From positions 186,001-250,000 of the forward strand of contig NC_013037.1 of the NCBI RefSeq assembly GCF_000023125.1: a stretch of DNA of 64,000 nt, read 5' to 3'. The first letter of the stretch is position 1. Each line of letters opens with the position of its first letter. Positions 41,875 through 50,291 of the stretch are shown piece after piece. A program made the position numbers and the translations under genes. A model generated the notes under the pieces. The model ran no database searches, was not told the DNA's origin, and saw only the letters and a list, made by a program, of their open reading frames with translations. This stretch comes from Dyadobacter fermentans DSM 18053. Its GTDB lineage: Bacteria > Bacteroidota > Bacteroidia > Cytophagales > Spirosomataceae.

Positions 41875-43647
41875 TTATTTTGCAATGTCGATCTGCACCG
41901 GCTTGCCTTTGATGGTGTTGCCATCCATCGCACGCAATACCGCGCGTGCATCGCGCTCAGGTACGTCTACGAAAGTGAATTTGTCGTAAATGTCGATCGC
42001 ACCGATGGTTTTGCCCGGAATGTTGGCTTCGCCGGCAATAGCACCCACGATGTCTTTCGGCATGATGTGGTCTTTACGGCCCAAGCTCAGGAACAAGCGG
42101 GTCATACCAGCTTCGGGGGCCGACTGACGGCGCTCTCCGCGGTCACCACCTCTGTCGCCACGCTCGCCACGCGGTGCATAACGGTCGCCTCCGCGGTCAC
42201 TGCCGAAACGGCTTCCGCCTTCGCGACGATCACCGAAACGGCCGCCTTCACGACGTTCGCCACGACCGAAGCGGTCGTTACCGCCTTCGCGACGTTCGCT
42301 GCGACGCTCTTCCCATGCGAGGTTGCTGTCGGAGTATTCGTTTTTCTGAACGCCCATGATCTGCTTCGCCATTGCGCCTACGATTTGCTCGGTTGAGAAA
42401 CCGCTGTGGTGCAGCATTTCAAGTACGTCGTTGTACAGTTCTTCGTCGTTGCTTTCTTTGATGGAGTTTGAAATATTCTCCACAAAACGTGCCTTACGAA
42501 CACCTACGATATCTTCGAATGAAGGAATTACCCCTTTCTCGATTTTAACCTTGGTATAGCTTTCAATGGATTTCAGACGGTATTTTTCGTCACGGGCAAC
42601 GAGTGAGAACGCCTTACCCGACATTCCCGCACGCCCCGTACGGCCGATCCGGTGTACGTAATATTCTTCGTCCATCGGAATGTCGTAGTTGATCACGCCA
42701 TCCAGTCCGCTTACGTCGATACCGCGTGCTGCAACGTCAGTAGCAACCAGGATAGTAGTAACACCCGCCTTGAATTTGCTCATAACATTGCTGCGCTGCT
42801 GCTGGCGGAGGTCTCCGTGGATACCTTCCGAAGCGTAACCACGCAATTGCAGGTCTTCCACAATCTCGTCCACCTTGCGTTTGGTATTACAAAAAACCAG
42901 CAGGGACTTAATGTGGTGCATATCGATCAGCCGGGTCATTACTTCGACTTTCGCCTGTGGTTTTACTTCAAAGTAAACCTGCTCGATATTCTGGTTGGTC
43001 AGCTCGTTGCGAACTACCTTAATTAAGGTAGGGTCGTTCAAAAAGCGCTTGGTGATCGACATGATCGGCTTCGACATGGTTGCCGAGAAAAGGATCGTCT
43101 GGCGATCTTCCGGCATGTCGGCCAGGATGCTCTCGATGTCCTCACGGAAGCCCATATCGAGCATTTCGTCAGCCTCATCGAGTACCATCATGCGTACTTC
43201 GTCGAATTTCAGGGTGCGGCGCTCCATGTGGTCCATTACACGGCCCGGAGTTCCTACAACGATGTGTACACCTTTTTTCAGGGAGCGGATCTGACGGTCG
43301 ATCGAGTCACCACCGTAGATGGCTTCGATGCGCACGCCACGCATAAATTTGGACAGACGGCCGAGTTCTTCCGAAACCTGCACCGCGAGTTCGCGGGTAG
43401 GGCAGAGGATCAGGGCTTGTACTGCATTACTGGATGTATCTATTCTTTCCAGCACGGGAATACCGAATGCCGCAGTTTTACCGGTACCGGTTTGAGCCTG
43501 ACCAATTACGTCAGAGCCCTGCAAAACTGCCGGGATTCCCTGTGCCTGTATCGGTGAGGGTTTTTCAAAACCCATTTCTTGCAAGGCTTTCAGGATGTTT
43601 TCGTTGAGTCCAAGCTCTTCGAAAGTTTGAAAAGTTTCAGTAGTCAT
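41875..43647 (-). CDS. DEAD-box RNA helicase with RGG-like linker and DbpA-type RNA-binding domain
   Basis: 590 residues. Helicase core motifs are complete: Q motif 'FEELGLNENILKALQEMGFEKPSPIQAQ', Walker A 51-58 'AQTGTGKT', 'DEAD' at 157-160, 'SAT' at 188-190 and 'HRIGRTGR' near 335. A low-complexity stretch of Arg, Gly, Glu and Asp (about 455-515) follows, then a DbpA/CsdA-like RNA-binding domain (about 520-590: 'RLFLSLGRKDHIMPKDIVGAIAGEANIPG'). It unwinds RNA in ribosome assembly or mRNA decay, especially in the cold. The frame continues upstream to 43752, but the ATG at 43647 starts the usual Q-motif region. A leader of about 320 nt precedes it. Confidence 0.93.
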   Translation of the reverse strand: MTTETFQTFEELGLNENILKALQEMGFEKPSPIQAQGIPAVLQGSDVIGQAQTGTGKTAAFGIPVLERIDTSSNAVQALILCPTRELAVQVSEELGRLSKFMRGVRIEAIYGGDSIDRQIRSLKKGVHIVVGTPGRVMDHMERRTLKFDEVRMMVLDEADEMLDMGFREDIESILADMPEDRQTILFSATMSKPIMSITKRFLNDPTLIKVVRNELTNQNIEQVYFEVKPQAKVEVMTRLIDMHHIKSLLVFCNTKRKVDEIVEDLQLRGYASEGIHGDLRQQQRSNVMSKFKAGVTTILVATDVAARGIDVSGLDGVINYDIPMDEEYYVHRIGRTGRAGMSGKAFSLVARDEKYRLKSIESYTKVKIEKGVIPSFEDIVGVRKARFVENISNSIKESNDEELYNDVLEMLHHSGFSTEQIVGAMAKQIMGVQKNEYSDSNLAWEERRSERREGGNDRFGRGERREGGRFGDRREGGSRFGSDRGGDRYAPRGERGDRGGDRGERRQSAPEAGMTRLFLSLGRKDHIMPKDIVGAIAGEANIPGKTIGAIDIYDKFTFVDVPERDARAVLRAMDGNTIKGKPVQIDIAK

Positions 43648-43972
43648 TCTATTGCTTTTAGTATTAATTCTTGAATTGAACGGATGTTCCGGTTTGAGGG
43701 GCGATGATGGCTGAAAACAGCACAATGATCCTGCGGGACAAGCCCAACACATGCATCAGTCCCGATGAAATCGGACCACATCACCGGCATTCCGGTTTTA
43801 CTCGTAAAAAATTGAAAGGGATTGCGACAAAGCCCACCACTAACCATCCGTGGGGCTCTGCGTGTGAACGGTAGGTCCAGCCGGGACAAATTTTGAGGCT
43901 GGCAGGTGATCTATAATGTACTAGACCGTTTATGAGCAGAGAAGCGAACGGATGTTCCTTCAAATTGTGACG
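43648..43972 (-). promoter_or_regulatory. Long structured 5' leader of the helicase gene
   Basis: From the promoter at 43973-44003 to the ATG at 43647 the transcript would have a leader of about 320 nt with no sound coding frame. A 13-base direct repeat (plus-strand GAACGGATGTTCC at 43678-43690 and 43946-43958) brackets it. Stems are possible, for example between the minus-strand AGCCC and GGGCT around 43832-43858, and GTCCGAT with ATCGGGAC around 43758-43776. Long leaders are common on cold-induced helicase and cold-shock mRNAs, so temperature or self-control is likely but unproven. Confidence 0.5.
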
Positions 43973-44003
43973 CAAAAGTAAGAACAATATTTTGTAATCG
44001 CAA
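43973..44003 (-). promoter_or_regulatory. Promoter of the DEAD-box helicase gene
   Basis: On the minus strand TTG (44003-44001), 20 bases, then TACTTTTG (43980-43973): a full match to the Bacteroidota -33 and -7 boxes. It lies just past the terminator of ald. Confidence 0.65.
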
Positions 44004-44042
44004 TGCTTTTTGAAAAGTAATTGTAATATTTCTAGAAAACGA

Positions 44043-44072
44043 AAACCCGGCGCGTTAAAAACGGCCGGGTTT
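44043..44072 (-). terminator. Terminator of ald
   Basis: AAACCCGGC (44043-44051) pairs with GCCGGGTTT (44064-44072). On the minus strand the stem is followed by TTCGTTTTC, about 20 bases after the ald stop. Confidence 0.75.
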
Positions 44073-44092
44073 ATCCAGTCAGGTTTGCTGAT

Positions 44093-45205
44093 TCAGAATA
44101 ATTCTTTGACGTCCGTATAAGGCAAATGCCATGCTTCGGCAACACCTTTAAATACTACTTTTCCGTGAACGACATTCAATCCCCTGCGCAGCTCCTCGTT
44201 GGTGGAGCAAGCCTGCTTCCAGCCCTGGTTGGCCAGTTGCAGGGCATAGGGGAGGGTAGCGTTGGTTAATGCGAGGGTGGAGGTGTAAGGTACCGCGCCC
44301 GGCATGTTGGCCACGCAATAATGTACGACGCCGTCCACTTCGTAGATCGGATCTTCGTGTGTGGTTGCTTTGGATGTTTCGAAGCAGCCGCCCTGGTCGA
44401 TCGCCACGTCCACCATCACGGTGCCGGGCTTCATGAGTTTGAGCATGTCGCGGGTAATAAGCGACGGGGCTTTCGCGCCAGGAATCAATACGCCGCCGAT
44501 GATCAGGTTGGCGCCCTGGATGAGCTCGCGGATATTGTATTCGTTGGACATCACCGTGTCCACATTCGCGGGCATAATGTCTTCCAGGTAGCGCAGCCGG
44601 GGCAGGCTGATATCCATAATCGTTACATTCGCTCCCAGTCCTGCGGCCATCTTCGCCGATTGCGTTCCTACAATGCCGCCGCCGAGCACCAGCACATTGG
44701 CCGGTTTCACGCCTGCCACGCCGCCGAGCAGGATACCAAAGCCGCCCATCGGTTTTTCAAGGTATTTGGCACCTTCCTGGATTGCCATTCGGCCGGCTAC
44801 TTCGCTCATCGGAACGAGTAATGGAAGGCTTCTGTCTGTTTTTTCGACGGTTTCGTAGGCGAGGCAAACTGCTTTGCGCTCGATCATCGCGTGGGTGAGG
44901 GGCTCGGAGGACGCGAAGTGGAAGTAGGTGAACAGGAGCTGGTTTTCTTTAATTAGTGGGTATTCACTCGCAATGGGCTCTTTTACCTTTATAATCATTT
45001 CGGCAATGCCGTAAACTTCTTCGATGGTGGGGAGAATGCTCGCTCCGGCTTGCGCATACTGTTCGTCGGTAAATCCGCTGCCTTTGCCCGCTTCCGCCTG
45101 CACGTACACTGTGTGTCCGTGCTTACGCAGCTCTGTGACTCCTGCGGGCGTTAAAGCTACCCGGTTCTCGTTGTTCTTGATTTCTTTGGGGACGCCAATG
45201 GTCAT
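44093..45205 (-). CDS. ald: Alanine dehydrogenase
   Basis: 370 residues, full length. Substrate and catalytic residues are in place: K75 in 'IIKVKEPI', H96 in 'FTYFHFAS' and D270 in 'MVDVAIDQGG'; the NAD-binding loop is 'LVLGGGIVGTQSAKMAAGLGA' at 173-193. The enzyme oxidises L-alanine to pyruvate and ammonia with NAD, or the reverse. It is divergent from an Lrp/AsnC-type regulator at 45378, an arrangement in which the regulator often responds to alanine or leucine and controls ald. A TACTTTTG -7 box lies on the minus strand at 45249-45242. Confidence 0.96.
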   Translation of the reverse strand: MTIGVPKEIKNNENRVALTPAGVTELRKHGHTVYVQAEAGKGSGFTDEQYAQAGASILPTIEEVYGIAEMIIKVKEPIASEYPLIKENQLLFTYFHFASSEPLTHAMIERKAVCLAYETVEKTDRSLPLLVPMSEVAGRMAIQEGAKYLEKPMGGFGILLGGVAGVKPANVLVLGGGIVGTQSAKMAAGLGANVTIMDISLPRLRYLEDIMPANVDTVMSNEYNIRELIQGANLIIGGVLIPGAKAPSLITRDMLKLMKPGTVMVDVAIDQGGCFETSKATTHEDPIYEVDGVVHYCVANMPGAVPYTSTLALTNATLPYALQLANQGWKQACSTNEELRRGLNVVHGKVVFKGVAEAWHLPYTDVKELF

Positions 45206-45241
45206 CGGTATGTGCAGTGTTTTAGTTTAGATTAATGAGGA

Positions 45242-45249
45242 CAAAAGTA
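45242..45249 (-). promoter_or_regulatory. -7 box of the ald promoter
   Basis: TACTTTTG on the minus strand, 37 bases before the ald ATG, fits TANNTTTG exactly. No clear TTG -33 box is found at the right distance, which would suit an activated promoter. Confidence 0.45.
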
Positions 45250-45377
45250 ATTTCAGGCAGAAAAACATACTATAATGGCTCAAAAAGACAGAAAAGAAAA
45301 CTATTTTTGATCTGATCTGTAAGAAAAATTTCTGCCGGTAACGCTTACAATCGGCATACAACCACAAAAAATACTTT

Positions 45378-45839
45378 ATGCAGCCCGACCAGACCGACCG
45401 CAAGATTCTGGATTTACTACAAAACAATGCCCAGATGACGATCAAGGAGATCGCGAGCAAGATCAACTTGTCGGTCACGCCGGTGCATGAGCGCATCCGG
45501 AAGCTTGAAAAAGAGGGGTTTATCGATAAATATGTATGCTTGCTGAACCGGCGGAAATTGGGGAAAAGCCTCGTCGTGTATTGCAATGTAACGCTCGATA
45601 AGCAGCGGAAAGAGAGCTTCGAGGACTTCAACCAGGCCATTGTGCAAATGCCCGAAGTGCTGGAATGCTCGGTTGTTTCGGGCAACTTCGATTACATGCT
45701 GAAAGTGGTCGTCGAGGACGGCGAGGCGTACAATCAGTTTTACCAGCATAAACTTTCTGCCCTGTCGAGCGTGTTACACATCAGCAGTTATTTCGTAATT
45801 TCCGAGATCAAGTACACCACCGGAATCGCTGTTTTATAA
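45378..45839 (+). CDS. Lrp/AsnC family transcriptional regulator
   Basis: 153 residues. The winged-helix N-terminus 'DRKILDLLQNNAQMTIKEIASKINLSVTPVHERIRKLEKEGFIDKYV' is followed by the ligand-binding RAM domain (about 68-150: 'VVYCNVTLDKQRKESFEDFNQAIVQMPEVLECSVVSGNFDYMLKVVVED'). These regulators form octamers that bind amino acids. The divergent pairing with ald across 172 bases makes ald its most likely target, with control of its own gene. Confidence 0.93.
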   Translation: MQPDQTDRKILDLLQNNAQMTIKEIASKINLSVTPVHERIRKLEKEGFIDKYVCLLNRRKLGKSLVVYCNVTLDKQRKESFEDFNQAIVQMPEVLECSVVSGNFDYMLKVVVEDGEAYNQFYQHKLSALSSVLHISSYFVISEIKYTTGIAVL

Positions 45840-45859
45840 TTCACAACGATATTTGAACT

Positions 45860-45887
45860 GATCATCAGGCCCGTAGGCCCGCTGATC
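45860..45887 (+). terminator. Imperfect hairpin between the regulator and radical SAM genes
   Basis: GATCA (45860-45864) and GGCC (45868-45871) pair with GGCC (45876-45879) and TGATC (45883-45887) around small internal loops. No T-run follows, so it may be a weak terminator or a hairpin near the start of the radical SAM mRNA. Confidence 0.3.
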
Positions 45888-45903
45888 GTTGAATGCCCAG
45901 CAT

Positions 45904-46926
45904 ATGAACAAGAATTTTAAGGATGGCCTGAACCTGATGTCGAAAGTGACGCCGAAGCGTGCCTGGAACGCAATGCAGATATTGGGGAGCTATTTTTATT
46001 CCAAAATGACGGGTAACCCGGTGCATTGGGGAATGCCGATCGCAATTTCTTTCGAACCGACCACTTCCTGCAACCTCCGCTGCCCCGAATGCCCCAGCGG
46101 CCTCCGATCCTTCACAAGGCCGACGGGGATGATGGAGGAAAAGTTGTATAAAAGAACCATCGACGAGCTCGGCAATACCTTATTGTATCTCATATTCTAC
46201 TTCCAGGGCGAGCCCTACCTGCATCCGAAATTCTTCGAACTGGTAAAATATGCCAGTGCCAAGGGCATTTACACGGCTACTTCCACCAATGCGCATTACC
46301 TCACCGACGAGAAAGCGCGTAAAACCGTGGAATCCGGCCTGGATCGCCTCATTATTTCCATTGACGGCACCACGCAGGACGTGTACCAGCAATACCGCGT
46401 CGGCGGGAACCTGGAAAAAGTGCTGGAAGGAACGCGCAACATTATTAAATGGAAGAAGGAATTGAAATCGGCGACGCCGCATGTGATCTTCCAGTTCCTC
46501 GTCGTGAAACCGAACGAGCACCAGATCGAGGACGTGAAAAAGCTGGCCGAGGAAATGGGTGTGGATGAAGTAGGTTTGAAAACGGCGCAGATTTACGATT
46601 ATGAAGAAGGCTCCGACCTCATCCCTACCATTGAAAAGTACTCCCGCTACCAGGCACAGGCCGACGGCAAATATTCGATCAAAAACAAATTCGTGGACCA
46701 CTGCTGGAAAATGTGGCATTCGTGCGTGATCACGTGGGACGGTGCCGTGGTGCCCTGCTGCTTCGATAAAGACGCCGAGTACAAGCTGGGCGACATGAAA
46801 ACTTCGACCTTCCGCCAACTTTGGAAAGGCAAGAAGTACCGCGACTTCCGCGCTTCGTTGATCCGATCTCGTTCAGAGATAGAGATGTGCAAGAACTGTA
46901 CGGAAGGCACGCAGGTGTGGGCGTGA
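45904..46926 (+). CDS. Radical SAM/SPASM domain protein
   Basis: 340 residues. The radical SAM cluster motif is 'TTSCNLRCPECPSG' (C56, C60, C63). The barrel continues through 'FYFQGEPYLHPKFFELVKYA' and 'GLDRLIISIDGTTQDVYQQYR', and a C-terminal SPASM domain has cysteines in 'DHCWKMWHSCVITWDGAVVPCCFDKD' and 'EMCKNCTEG', binding one or more further clusters. SPASM proteins modify peptides or small molecules. No precursor peptide gene is visible beside it, so the substrate is unknown. The ATG at 45904 is preferred to the in-frame TTG five codons earlier. Confidence 0.92.
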   Translation: MNKNFKDGLNLMSKVTPKRAWNAMQILGSYFYSKMTGNPVHWGMPIAISFEPTTSCNLRCPECPSGLRSFTRPTGMMEEKLYKRTIDELGNTLLYLIFYFQGEPYLHPKFFELVKYASAKGIYTATSTNAHYLTDEKARKTVESGLDRLIISIDGTTQDVYQQYRVGGNLEKVLEGTRNIIKWKKELKSATPHVIFQFLVVKPNEHQIEDVKKLAEEMGVDEVGLKTAQIYDYEEGSDLIPTIEKYSRYQAQADGKYSIKNKFVDHCWKMWHSCVITWDGAVVPCCFDKDAEYKLGDMKTSTFRQLWKGKKYRDFRASLIRSRSEIEMCKNCTEGTQVWA

Positions 46927-47024
46927 AACATTTTGCCGATTTTTCGTACAATTTATTTTTAATTAAATAATAATATCATTTAAAACACTGATAGTAAGTT
47001 AGTTTGAGGTTTTCTTGAAAACTC

Positions 47025-47033
47025 CGTGGAACA
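47025..47033. promoter_or_regulatory. Possible parS half-site upstream of parA
   Basis: CGTGGAACA matches the right half of TGTTCCACGTGGAACA, the parS form expected in Bacteroidota; the left half is not kept. It sits 59 bases before parA and could be a weak ParB contact or chance. Confidence 0.25.
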
Positions 47034-47091
47034 TTTTTTGGTGAATTGCCCCGAATAATAGAAATTTGACATTGGTAACTCAAATGAATAC

Positions 47092-47880
47092 ATGGGCAAA
47101 GTAATTGCAATTGCAAACCAAAAGGGAGGCGTAGGGAAAACCACCACTGCTATTAACCTTGCGGCCAGTTTGGCCGCGCTAGAATTCCGCACACTCATCA
47201 TCGACGCCGATCCACAGGCCAATTCAACCTCAGGGCTTGGTTTCAACCCGCAGGAGATGGAAAACAGCATTTACGAATGCATGGTGGAGCAGGCGAAGAC
47301 ATCCGAAATTATCCTGCAAACCGATTTCCCGAACCTGAACCTGCTGCCGTCGCATATCGACCTGGTGGGTGCGGAGATCGAGATGATTAACCTTAAAAAC
47401 AGGGAGCATAGAATGAAGGACGCCATCGCCGAAGTGCGCGATGATTACGACTTCATCATCATCGACTGCTCACCATCATTAGGCCTTATCACAATCAACA
47501 GCCTTACCGCCGCCGACTCGGTGATCATTCCCGTGCAATGCGAGTATTTTGCATTGGAGGGATTGGGTAAGTTGCTCAATACCATTACCATCATTCAGTC
47601 GCGACTGAATACGAACCTGATCATCGAGGGCATCCTGCTCACGATGTACGACCTCCGCCTGCGTCTGTCCAACCAGGTGGTGACCGAGGTTACCAACCAC
47701 TTCGAATCTCTTGTTTTCAATACCATTATACCTCGTAACGTACGTATCAGTGAGGCGCCTAGCTTCGGGATTCCTGTGATGGCGCAGGATTCGGACAGCA
47801 AAGGGGCCGTCAGCTATCTGAACCTTGCAAGAGAGATTCTCAGTAAAAACGGTTTGCTCTCGTCCGACAGGGTGAACTGA
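47092..47880 (+). CDS. parA: Chromosome partitioning ATPase ParA
   Basis: 262 residues. The deviant Walker A 'KGGVGKTTTAINLAASL' (11-27), A' 'TLIIDADPQANSTSGLG' and Walker B 'YDFIIIDCSPSLGLITINSL' are all standard for chromosomal ParA/Soj, and it lacks the N-terminal DNA-binding extension of plasmid ParA. It forms dynamic ATP-dependent assemblies that move ParB-bound origins. It begins the conserved run parA-parB-DUF5683-dapB-lepB. Confidence 0.96.
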   Translation: MGKVIAIANQKGGVGKTTTAINLAASLAALEFRTLIIDADPQANSTSGLGFNPQEMENSIYECMVEQAKTSEIILQTDFPNLNLLPSHIDLVGAEIEMINLKNREHRMKDAIAEVRDDYDFIIIDCSPSLGLITINSLTAADSVIIPVQCEYFALEGLGKLLNTITIIQSRLNTNLIIEGILLTMYDLRLRLSNQVVTEVTNHFESLVFNTIIPRNVRISEAPSFGIPVMAQDSDSKGAVSYLNLAREILSKNGLLSSDRVN

Positions 47881-47901
47881 TAACGATACTACGAACAGGC
47901 A

Positions 47902-48819
47902 ATGGACAACAGCAGCAAGACGAAAAAAATGACCGGATTGGGAAGGGGATTGGGCGCTCTTCTGCAAGATTCTGAAAAAATCAACACGCCCAGGACGAGT
48001 ACGCGCATGGCGCCCGCGGAGGTGATCGGTTCGATGAACGAGATCCACGTGAGCCAGATCGAGGCGAACCCGTACCAGCCGCGGACGAAGTTTGACCAGG
48101 AATCGCTAGAAGAACTGGCGGATTCCATTCGCGTGCAGGGTATTATTCAGCCCATTACCGTGCGCCAGCTTTCGGAGGACTCGTACCAGCTCATTTCGGG
48201 TGAGCGCCGCTTGCAGGCGTCCCGTTCGCTGGGGATGACAACCATACCTGCGTACATCCGCACGGCCAACGATCAGCAAATGCTGGAAATGGCGCTCATC
48301 GAGAACATCCAGCGCGAAAACCTGAATGCGATCGAGATTGCATTGAGCTACCAGCGGCTGATCCTCGAATGCAGCCTTAAACAGGAAGAACTCGGCGCGC
48401 GCGTGGGCAAAAACCGCACGACCGTCAATAACTATATCCGTTTGCTCAAACTGCCGCCGGTAATCCAGGCCGCATTGCGCGACGACAAGATCAGTATGGG
48501 CCACGCCCGCGCATTGATCACGATCAACAGCGACCAGAGCCAGCTCAAAATTTTTAACCAGATCATCGAAGAAGGATGGTCGGTGCGGAAAGTGGAGGAC
48601 GAGGTGCGGAAGCTCGGAATGGTGAGCAATATCCCTATCGAGTCGAAAAAGCAGCCGACAATTAATCAGGAAATAAAGTCGTTACAGTTCCAGCTTTCGT
48701 CCTACTTCGGGGCGAAGGTGTCCGTGAAAGCCAACGAGCAGCACAAGGGTGAAATTAAGATCCCTTTTGGCTCTCAGGACGAACTGAAAAAGATTTTAGA
48801 AACACTGAAATTCAAATAA
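47902..48819 (+). CDS. parB: Chromosome partitioning protein ParB
   Basis: 305 residues. The N-terminal CTPase/ParB domain contains 'IHVSQIEANPYQPRTKFDQESLEELADSIRVQGIIQPITVRQL' and the arginine patch 'ISGERRLQASRSLG'. A helix-turn-helix region follows ('LSYQRLILECSLKQEELGARVGKNRTTVNNYIRLLKLP') and a C-terminal dimer domain. It binds parS sites and slides as a CTP clamp. The gene starts 21 bases after parA. Confidence 0.96.
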   Translation: MDNSSKTKKMTGLGRGLGALLQDSEKINTPRTSTRMAPAEVIGSMNEIHVSQIEANPYQPRTKFDQESLEELADSIRVQGIIQPITVRQLSEDSYQLISGERRLQASRSLGMTTIPAYIRTANDQQMLEMALIENIQRENLNAIEIALSYQRLILECSLKQEELGARVGKNRTTVNNYIRLLKLPPVIQAALRDDKISMGHARALITINSDQSQLKIFNQIIEEGWSVRKVEDEVRKLGMVSNIPIESKKQPTINQEIKSLQFQLSSYFGAKVSVKANEQHKGEIKIPFGSQDELKKILETLKFK

Positions 48820-48822
48820 ACG

Positions 48823-49518
48823 TTGAAAAACTGGGTATTGTTAGGGTTGATTTTGCTGGTATCGGGTCGGATTGCAGCACAGACAGAGGGTAAAAAAGAC
48901 AGTCTGAAAATTGAAAATTTGCCGTCCGTTCCGCTGGACAGCGCTACTCTGGCCCAGGCCGACACGTTAAAAAACGTTAAAAAGAAGTGGATGCCGGTGC
49001 CGAAAACGGCCACCCGGCTGGCCCTGATCCCCGGCGCGGGGCAGCTGTACAACCGGGATTACTGGAAGGCGCCTATCGTGTACCTCGCATTCGGGGGAGG
49101 GCTTTACACCTATTATCTGAACACGATCAAGTATAACGACTTTCTGAGCGCTTACAAGTCGTTTTACATTCTGGACAAAAACAGTCCGGATTACGGTAAC
49201 AAGAAGAAGGAGCTGCAAAGCGCCGATGCCCGGGTGCCGGTGCGGGTCCGTAACCTGCTGAATACGAGCAGCGAATATGTGGATGCGACGGAAGACCAGA
49301 TTATCCGCCAAAAGAACTACTGGCGCCGGAACCGTGGCTTTGCCCTTATTGTAACAGGGCTTATTTACACGCTGTCGATCATTGAAGCCAACGTAGCGGC
49401 GCATTTGAAGACATTTGACCTTTCGGACGACCTCACATTGAACGTGAGCCCGAAGCTGAACCAGCCGTCGATGACCACCCCGACACCTGGCGTGCGGCTG
49501 GTTTTTAACATTAAATAA
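48823..49518 (+). CDS. DUF5683 domain membrane protein
   Basis: 231 residues. A signal peptide ('KNWVLLGLILLVSGRIAAQ') precedes a hydrophilic stretch and a membrane-embedded DUF5683 region with 'ATRLALIPGAGQLYNRDYWKAPIVYLAFGGGLYTYYLNTIKYNDFLSAYKSFY', then a second helix near 170. The only start that keeps the signal peptide is TTG 48823, three bases after the parB stop. Its function is not known, but its place between parB and dapB is conserved in Bacteroidota. Confidence 0.85.
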   Translation: MKNWVLLGLILLVSGRIAAQTEGKKDSLKIENLPSVPLDSATLAQADTLKNVKKKWMPVPKTATRLALIPGAGQLYNRDYWKAPIVYLAFGGGLYTYYLNTIKYNDFLSAYKSFYILDKNSPDYGNKKKELQSADARVPVRVRNLLNTSSEYVDATEDQIIRQKNYWRRNRGFALIVTGLIYTLSIIEANVAAHLKTFDLSDDLTLNVSPKLNQPSMTTPTPGVRLVFNIK

Positions 49519-49553
49519 TACAAACAGAGTACTGATTTTCAAATAACTGATTA

Positions 49554-50267
49554 ATGAGAATACTATTACTGGGGTACGGCAAGATGGGAAAAACGATCGA
49601 ACAGATCGCCCTGGACAGGGGACACTCGATCGTAGGTAAAATTGATGTACAAAACCGCGCCGATATGGACAAGCTCCAAACTGCCGACGTGGACGTGGCC
49701 ATCGAATTCAGCTCGCCGGAATCCGCATTTGAGAATATCACTTATTGCCTTAAAAAAGGCTGGCCGATCGTTTGCGGCACTACCGGCTGGCTCGACCACC
49801 GCACCGAAGTGGAAGCACTTTGCAAGGCGCAGTCGGGATCGTTTTTCTACGCATCCAATTACAGCATCGGCGTAAACCTGTTTTTCCGGCTGAACCGCAT
49901 GCTTGCAAGGCTCATGAATGGCCATGAATACCAAAGCTCGATGACCGAGGTGCACCATATCCACAAGCTGGATGCGCCCAGCGGCACGGCGATCACGCTT
50001 GCAGAAGGCATTATCGAGGAAATCGGGAACATCGACGGCTGGAAGCTGGCGCCGGAAAATGAGGAAGGATACCTGCAAATCCTGGCCGAACGCCGCGGGG
50101 AAGTGCCCGGCACGCACATCGTGCGCTACGAATCGGAAGTGGATACGATTGAAATATCCCACACGGCCCATAACCGCCAGGGATTTGCGCTGGGCGCCGT
50201 GGTGGCAGCCGAATGGCTTCCAGGTAAATTCGGGGTGTTCGGAATGAACGACCTCCTCAAAATTTAA
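49554..50267 (+). CDS. dapB: 4-hydroxy-tetrahydrodipicolinate reductase
   Basis: 237 residues. NAD(P)-binding 'ILLLGYGKMGKTIEQIALDRGH' opens the protein; the short second helix region and 'SNYSIGVNLFFRLNRML' are the family form found in Bacteroidota. The catalytic segment is 'MTEVHHIHKLDAPSGTAITLAEGI' with its histidine pair and lysine. It makes tetrahydrodipicolinate for lysine and diaminopimelate, hence peptidoglycan. It lies between the DUF5683 gene and the signal peptidases with short gaps. Confidence 0.96.
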   Translation: MRILLLGYGKMGKTIEQIALDRGHSIVGKIDVQNRADMDKLQTADVDVAIEFSSPESAFENITYCLKKGWPIVCGTTGWLDHRTEVEALCKAQSGSFFYASNYSIGVNLFFRLNRMLARLMNGHEYQSSMTEVHHIHKLDAPSGTAITLAEGIIEEIGNIDGWKLAPENEEGYLQILAERRGEVPGTHIVRYESEVDTIEISHTAHNRQGFALGAVVAAEWLPGKFGVFGMNDLLKI

Positions 50268-50291
50268 AGCATTATAACTATCAATCATCGC

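Noticed and set aside
43644..43987. Short minus-strand frames upstream of the helicase gene, including an N-terminal extension to 43752
   Set aside because: They lie in the likely untranslated leader, show no family similarity, and the ATG at 43647 already gives the complete Q-motif region.
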